Source of the DNA: an uncultured Candidatus Saccharibacteria bacterium
Lineage (GTDB): Bacteria > Patescibacteria > Saccharimonadia > Saccharimonadales > UBA4665
Reading direction: 5' to 3'
Assembly (NCBI GenBank): GCA_946482575.1
Contig: CAMLRZ010000002.1
Coordinates: 1 to 64,000 of the forward strand
DNA: 64,000 nt
Below, in pieces: positions 59,801-64,000 of this stretch. A model generated the notes under the pieces. The model saw nothing but the letters and a program-made list of their open reading frames with translations. It was not told the origin of the DNA and searched no databases. The position numbers were made by a program, and so were the translations under genes. The stretch's first letter is position 1. Each line of letters opens with the position of its first letter.

Positions 59801-60663
59801 CGGTCAACGTAGTCAATTTCCGCTATCTTGGCTGCTATAAAGGTGGCAAGAACGTCGTCTTTGGGGCGACAATCACTGCAAAGGTGTTTGGTGCGCCAGC
59901 GCCGTTGCAGTTCTTCGGCGGCGAAGGCTTTGTTAACGGTTGCCGTGAAATATTCCTGGGCTTGGCGGGGGATTTGCGGAAAGTCGGTCTTGAGCGGATT
60001 TATATTGTTCAACCAGCGCCGTTGCGTTACGGCTAGCGTCATGAAGTCCAGATCGCTCGTAAACTCGCCAAGGTCGGCAAAAATAAGTCGATTGCGTTCG
60101 TTAAAGCCGGTGTCGCCAATCTTGAAGACGTAGTCGGCGTAGCCGTACTCCCACAAAGCGTAGGTTTGTTCCACGTATTGATCAATAATATGGCACACTC
60201 GTTTCACATCGGTGCTCGAGATGCGCAGGCTATTATTTAATGTCTGCAGAATCTCGCTGGTCATGGTGAGCTTGTCTTGCGTATACACAATGCGCCCCGC
60301 GCCCCAGCGCTTATCGGGTGTGTCCTCGGGAAGAATATTGTCTACATCAATCAATGTCGGATTACCCAGCAAGTGCAAAAAGAGTTCCGGCTGCATAAAA
60401 TTATGGCGCAGCATGCTTGCAATGCGCGCTTTGCCGTTTATAAACGTAAGTACTCGCGACTGCACCCGTGCATCGGTTACTTTTTGGCCGGTGCCATCGG
60501 TATTGTATCGCTGGCGAGCAATAACCTCTGTCTCAGACTGGGTAAGCGGCAGTTTGAGCACACGCCCATTGTGCATATCAAAAACGTGAAACTGGCCGCC
60601 GCTTCCGATTTCAGGAAACGGCACGTATTGATGCGGCTTTTCTGGCAGATGATAGTTTTGCAT
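59794..60663 (-). CDS. Kinase-fold-like protein, type B (copy 2)
   Basis: A 289-residue protein, third in the cluster. EIGSGGQFHVFDMHNGRVLKLPLT holds a Gly-rich loop and Lys37. A conserved block DNILPEDTPDKRWGA (109-122) with VYTQDK is shared with the other type B protein. LWEYGYADYVFKIGDTGF (Lys181, Asp184) and IFADLGEF (Asp197) match the type A positions, with GD in place of EN. A CSDC pair near residue 262 may bind zinc. It ends in EIDYVDRW, again as in the other type B copy (EIDYVDRL). Function unknown; the four genes read as a tandem duplication of a two-gene unit. Confidence 0.6.
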   Translation of the reverse strand: MQNYHLPEKPHQYVPFPEIGSGGQFHVFDMHNGRVLKLPLTQSETEVIARQRYNTDGTGQKVTDARVQSRVLTFINGKARIASMLRHNFMQPELFLHLLGNPTLIDVDNILPEDTPDKRWGAGRIVYTQDKLTMTSEILQTLNNSLRISSTDVKRVCHIIDQYVEQTYALWEYGYADYVFKIGDTGFNERNRLIFADLGEFTSDLDFMTLAVTQRRWLNNINPLKTDFPQIPRQAQEYFTATVNKAFAAEELQRRWRTKHLCSDCRPKDDVLATFIAAKIAEIDYVDRW

Positions 60664-60674
60664 AATTTTCCTTG

Positions 60675-61796
60675 CTACTGATACTTAAGGATTAGTTGTT
60701 CATAGGCGGGATTCACTTGTGGCGGAGATGCGGCAATATCACGTTCGATGGGCTCGAGCCGCTCGGGTGGCAGTGGTGAAATTTGCCGGTCATTGTAGAG
60801 CATAATCAGATCGTTATGCGGAATGTGCATATCGTCAACTCGCCCGGAAGACAGTCCTTGGTACAGGGTGTTTTTGGTGTTTTGCTGCGCGATCCACAAG
60901 GCAACTTTTTGTTGAGGGTTCTTGGTGAAAAAGGCTTTTCGCTGCAGCTGGCGCTGTTTTCGACGCTCGTAAACCAGGCATTTTTTGCGCCAGCGCTTGC
61001 GGAATTCTTGGATAGTAAAGGCCTCGTCGCACGCCTTTATGTAGTAATCATGCAAAATCGCCGGCAGGTAGATGTAGTCAATTTTATGAGGTAGCAACGA
61101 ATGCTGCCAGCGCCGTTCGGTCAAAATTGCCTCTGCTTGTTCTTTGTTGGTGATGTGTTCAGCCAGGTCCATCCAGATAACTTCGGTCTTAGCGCCGTTT
61201 ACACGGATGCCCATATTTTCTGGCTTAAAAACAAACTCAAAAAAGCCGTATTCCCAAATGCGATAATGCAGAGCGATAATTTCTTGCACCAGCTTTTTTA
61301 CGATCATGATGTCGTTATTGGTGAGTTCGTTGGGGTAATTGGGCTGCACAAATCGAAAATGCTCCAGATAATGACCAATGGTGGCTACCTGATCCTGGGT
61401 GTAGTAAATCGGCAAAAAATAGGCGTTTGGCGTGGGCGAGGGGATAGGCGCCTGCACCATGCGCAATTGTCCCAGATTTTGCATGAACTGCTGGTCGTGG
61501 CCATACACGCCCTGCAACAAATTAGGCAACGTGTGTTTGTAACGCATGATGTCGCGGACACGGGCATCTAAAAGCTCATTAAATTCATCAGAAGTGTTGT
61601 AGGTTGCAATCTTGGATAATGGTGCTGCGACCACGTGCTTAGTCTCATCAAAGTCCAAAGGCACCTTGATAACCCGACCGGTGGGCTGATCGGTCGCCGA
61701 ATGAATGGTATAGACCCGAAACTGAGCGCCATTGCCAATAAAATGATAACGATAAAAAGTTCCTACAAGTGGCTGGGCGGAAAGGTGAGGTGTCAT
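60675..61796 (-). CDS. Kinase-fold-like protein, type A (copy 1)
   Basis: A 373-residue protein, second in the cluster. FIGNGAQFRVYTI (loop, 19-31), GRVIKVPLDFDETK (Lys44), WEYGFFEFVFKPENMGI (Lys191, Asn194) and EVIWMDLAEH (Asp210) line up with type A copy 2 along the whole length. KPEN is the best-preserved kinase motif in the cluster. The His-Arg-Asp of active kinases is absent; an acidic residue (Glu187) stands four places before the Lys. A basic helical tail (FRKRWRKKCLVYERRKQRQLQRK) follows. The ATG overlaps the stop of the upstream gene by one base (TAATG). Confidence 0.6.
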   Translation of the reverse strand: MTPHLSAQPLVGTFYRYHFIGNGAQFRVYTIHSATDQPTGRVIKVPLDFDETKHVVAAPLSKIATYNTSDEFNELLDARVRDIMRYKHTLPNLLQGVYGHDQQFMQNLGQLRMVQAPIPSPTPNAYFLPIYYTQDQVATIGHYLEHFRFVQPNYPNELTNNDIMIVKKLVQEIIALHYRIWEYGFFEFVFKPENMGIRVNGAKTEVIWMDLAEHITNKEQAEAILTERRWQHSLLPHKIDYIYLPAILHDYYIKACDEAFTIQEFRKRWRKKCLVYERRKQRQLQRKAFFTKNPQQKVALWIAQQNTKNTLYQGLSSGRVDDMHIPHNDLIMLYNDRQISPLPPERLEPIERDIAASPPQVNPAYEQLILKYQ

Positions 61797-62644
61797 TACA
61801 AGCGGTCCACGTAATCAATCTCCATAACTTTGGTGGCGATGAATGCCGAAATGGTATTAGTTTCTGGTGTGCAAGCAGAGCAGATGTGTTTTTTGCGCCA
61901 GCGTTTGCGGAGTTCTTCCGCCGTGAAACTGCTGTCTAGTATGCGAAGATAGTCGGGCACAAGGTCTGGGTGCATTTTGGGAAAATCGTTCTTAAGAGGG
62001 TTGGTGTTGTCGTACCACCATTTTTCGGTGATCGCTCGTTCAATAAATTCTGGGTCGCTACTGAACTCGCCCAAATCTACCGTCACTAAAGACCCGTTGG
62101 GTCTGACCCCCATGTCACCCAGCTTAAAAATGTAGTCAGAGTAACCGTACTCCCACGTCTTGTATACATGTTGCACATAATTGTTGATAAGCCGAATAAA
62201 TTTTCGGTGGTCAGCGGGGGTAACAGTGTCCTGTGCACTCAAGTACTCCATGAGCCCTCGCACAATTTCAACCTTGTCTTGGCTGTACACAAATCGTGCT
62301 GCGCCCCAGCGCTTATCGGGTGTGTCCTCGGGCAAAATGTTATCTATCGGAACCAGCGAAGGATTACCCAAAAGATGCAAAAAGGGTTGCGGATCATCCA
62401 GCGGGTGCATGATCATAGACGGAAGGCGCGCCTTGCTGTTCATGAACGTCTGCACACGGACTTCGATGCTGGCAATTTGTTCCAGCGTGCCGTGAATAAT
62501 GTTGTGGCGTTGCTTTGCAACACGAGTAGTTTCCGCCTCGGTTAACGGAATTTTAAGCACGCGCCCGTTGTGCATATCAAAAGCTTTGAATTGGGCACCG
62601 TGGCCAAGCTCGGAAAAAATACTGCCTTGTCTGTCCATGTCCAT
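61796..62644 (-). CDS. Kinase-fold-like protein, type B (copy 1)
   Basis: A 282-residue protein, first in the operon. ELGHGAQFKAFDMHNGRVLKIPLTEAE gives the loop (12-20) and Lys31. DNILPEDTPDKRWGA (101-115), YSDYIFKLGDMGV (Lys174, Asp177), VTVDLGEF (Asp190) and CSAC (255-258) match type B copy 2. The open frame extends to a TTG at 62683, but that codon sits on the predicted transcription start; the ATG at 62644 has GGGAGAG 12 bases upstream. The following three genes overlap or lie within 11 bases, so one transcript is expected. Confidence 0.6.
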   Translation of the reverse strand: MDMDRQGSIFSELGHGAQFKAFDMHNGRVLKIPLTEAETTRVAKQRHNIIHGTLEQIASIEVRVQTFMNSKARLPSMIMHPLDDPQPFLHLLGNPSLVPIDNILPEDTPDKRWGAARFVYSQDKVEIVRGLMEYLSAQDTVTPADHRKFIRLINNYVQHVYKTWEYGYSDYIFKLGDMGVRPNGSLVTVDLGEFSSDPEFIERAITEKWWYDNTNPLKNDFPKMHPDLVPDYLRILDSSFTAEELRKRWRKKHICSACTPETNTISAFIATKVMEIDYVDRL

Positions 62645-62675
62645 AAAATGTTCCGTCTCTCCCAGATTGGCCAAT

Positions 62676-62703
62676 AGTATCAAGTTTATATAAGTCCGCT
62701 CAA
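62676..62703 (-). promoter_or_regulatory. Promoter of the kinase-like operon
   Basis: Minus strand: TTGAGC (62698-62703), 16 bases, GATACT (62676-62681). It is divergent from the serS leader promoter. Confidence 0.55.
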
Positions 62704-62793
62704 GGAGATGTGCAACTTTTACTACGTTCTCCAGATGCGAAGTGTGTATAAAATGCGTACACGCGCATAGCGCTGTATGTTTGGTGGGTGTGC

Positions 62794-62799
62794 TATACT
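62794..62799 (+). promoter_or_regulatory. Extended -10 promoter of the serS leader
   Basis: TGCTATACT, an extended -10, with 8 bases to the leader ATG. The -35 is not obvious. Confidence 0.6.
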
Positions 62800-62807
62800 A
62801 AAGATAG

Positions 62808-62861
62808 ATGAAAGTTACTCGCACGTACATCAGTTCCAGCTTTCGCTCCAGTCGACGCTAG
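62808..62861 (+). CDS. Candidate serS leader peptide (17 codons, five Ser)
   Basis: ATG to TAG, encoding MKVTRTYISSSFRSSRR. Serine codons AGT TCC AGC lie at 9-11, and TCC AGT at 14-15. It begins 8 bases after the -10, so it would be translated from a leaderless end. The last Ser codon forms the first three bases of a hairpin followed by a T-rich run, and seryl-tRNA synthetase begins 72 bases after the stop. Five Ser in 17 codons, the location and the overlapping hairpin together fit an attenuation leader. Too short for conventional gene finders. Confidence 0.7.
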   Translation: MKVTRTYISSSFRSSRR

Positions 62862-62879
62862 TCGGCTATTATCTTTTTA
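62850..62879 (+). terminator. Candidate attenuator hairpin upstream of serS
   Basis: AGTCGA (62850-62855) pairs with TCGGCT (62862-62867; one G-T pair) around CGCTAG, followed by ATTATCTTTTTA. The leader stop codon lies in the loop. The stem is short, so termination may be partial. Confidence 0.5.
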
Positions 62880-62933
62880 TATACCTATTTCTAGACAAAC
62901 TTTCGTAAACAGGAACAAATCCCATGTTAGACA

Positions 62934-64000
62934 TCCAATTTATCCGGGAAAATCGCGAGCAGGTGGCCACCAAAGCCCAGCAAAAAGGCTATCCTGTCGA
63001 TGTAGACACTTTATTGCAGCTTGATGAGCGCCGCCGTGATTTGGTAACACAAATTGAGGCCGTGCGAGCCAAGCGCAACGACCTGGCCGCTATGCTCAAA
63101 AAAACCAAACCCACTGCTGAGCAAATCGCCGAAGGTAAGGCGCTAAAAGAGCAGGTGGCTCAATTAGAAAGCGATCTAGCACCCGTAGATGAGCAGTATC
63201 AAGCGCTGCTGCATGCTGTGCCGAACATGCCATTGCAAGACGTGCCGGTGGGCGCTACCGAAGACGAAAACGTGGTGGCCAAAAAAGTTGGCGAGCCTAC
63301 GCCGTTTGACTTCACGCCCAAAAACCACTGGGAAATTCTGGAGCCGCGTGACATGCTCGACAAAGAGCGCGCCGCTAAAATTGCCGGCAGCCGGTTTGCG
63401 TACCTAAAGGGCGGGCTAGTGCGCATGCAATTTGCCATCGTGCAATTTGTGATGCAAACACTGAGCGATGAGCAGGTGATCGCCAAGCTTGTAAAAGACA
63501 ATAATCTCAACCTCAGCACCAAGCCATTTACGCCTATCGTACCGCCAGCTATGTTGCGCACTGAGCCATATGTAGCCAGTGCTCGTTTGAACGCCGAAGA
63601 AGTTACGTATCGTGCTGGCCAGCCAGAAGACGATTTGTGGCTCAATGCTAGCGCCGAGCACACCTTGTGTACCATGTATTGGAACGAGATTTTGCCCGAA
63701 GCCGAGCTGCCAATTCGGTATATCGGTTACAGCACAAGCTTCCGTCGTGAGGCCGGTACCTATGGTAAAGACACGGAAGGTATTATTCGCTTGCATCAGT
63801 TTGATAAGTTAGAGATGGAAATCTTTAGCACCGCCCAGACTGGCTTAGACGAGCACCGGCTTGCTGTAGCTATCCAGGAATATCTGGTGCAACAGCTTGG
63901 TCTGCCATATCAACTTCTGCAAAAGTGTACCGCCGACATTGGCAAGCCAAACGCCAGCGGCTTTGACGTAGAAGTATGGTTCCCCGGTCAGCAGACCTAC
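62934..64000 (+). CDS. serS: Seryl-tRNA synthetase (3' end outside window)
   Basis: Charges tRNA-Ser. The sequence begins MLDIQFIRENREQVATKAQQKG, the standard SerRS N-terminus, then the long antiparallel coiled-coil arm (about 30-105: DERRRDLVTQIEAVRAKRNDLAAMLKK) that holds the long variable arm of tRNA-Ser. The class II core follows: VPPAMLRTEPYVAS, TAEHT-type LNASAEHTLC and the motif 2 loop YIGYSTSFRREAGTYGKDTEGIIRLHQFDKLE. It runs off the window after 355 codons, before motif 3. No strong ribosome site precedes the ATG (ACAGGAAC only). Confidence 0.95.

Overview
The window reads as a chromosome segment of a small-genome bacterium of the Candidate Phyla Radiation (Patescibacteria), most likely a Saccharibacteria (TM7) member. 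Supporting signs are a class I (archaeal-type) lysyl-tRNA synthetase, a short IF-2, a ProRS of only 419 residues, a DUF5663 protein, giant beta-strand-repeat surface proteins, and many start codons that lie 6-12 nt after a -10 hexamer (leaderless transcripts). TGA appears as an ordinary stop (end of the site-2 protease gene), so the Gly-recoding of Gracilibacteria/Absconditabacteria is not in use. The taxonomic call is inference; no marker was aligned.

Layout. 1-1310: 3' end of 23S rRNA, then 5S and a terminator. 1.4-3.4 kb: small zinc-ribbon and KGG-motif proteins, then a ROK kinase and a HExxH protein on the minus strand. 3.4-7.2 kb: rpsA, infB and a Gln/Pro-rich DUF5663 protein. 7.2-10.7 kb (minus): priA, def, fmt. 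10.7-16 kb: winged-helix regulator, rpsU, yqeY, adk, map, ftsA, ftsZ. 16-19.8 kb: nrdR, a B12-type ribonucleotide reductase and a thioredoxin-like protein, with a good NrdR box. 19.9-31 kb: rplU and two paralogous giant surface proteins. 31-38 kb: parA/parB, signal peptidase, LCP ligase, a membrane protein and HtrA. 37.9-41.3 kb (minus): prmC, prfA, rpmE, DUF475. 42.6-48.2 kb: rpsB, tsf, frr, uppS, rseP, CPBP protease. 48.2-51.8 kb: proS, greA, lysS. 51.8-58.2 kb: membrane protein, MscS, DUF427, an LPXTG protein, a heliorhodopsin with a coupled HAD phosphatase, an RNA methyltransferase and a PD-(D/E)XK protein. 58.6-62.6 kb (minus): four related kinase-fold-like proteins in alternating order. 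The window ends inside serS.

Three single-gene GC-rich patches (about 41.35-42.4, 44.08-44.85 and 58.24-58.53 kb, all minus strand) differ in base composition from their surroundings. Each has a GC-rich stem-loop without a T-run behind the gene. One encodes a DUF3558-like secreted protein, a family typical of Actinobacteria, which suggests acquisition from an actinobacterial host.

The points most worth following up are: (1) the alternating B-A-B-A operon of kinase-like proteins that have a P-loop-like motif, a VKVP lysine, a KxEN-type loop and a DLGE motif but no HRD aspartate; (2) a 17-codon leader ORF with five Ser codons directly before a terminator-like hairpin upstream of serS, and a similar Pro-containing leader upstream of proS, which suggest ribosome-mediated attenuation of tRNA synthetases; (3) a heliorhodopsin translationally coupled to a HAD phosphatase with no retinal-synthesis gene in view; (4) the surface-protein pair with a nearly identical N-terminal segment but different displayed domains (a kelch-like propeller versus a jelly-roll-like domain).
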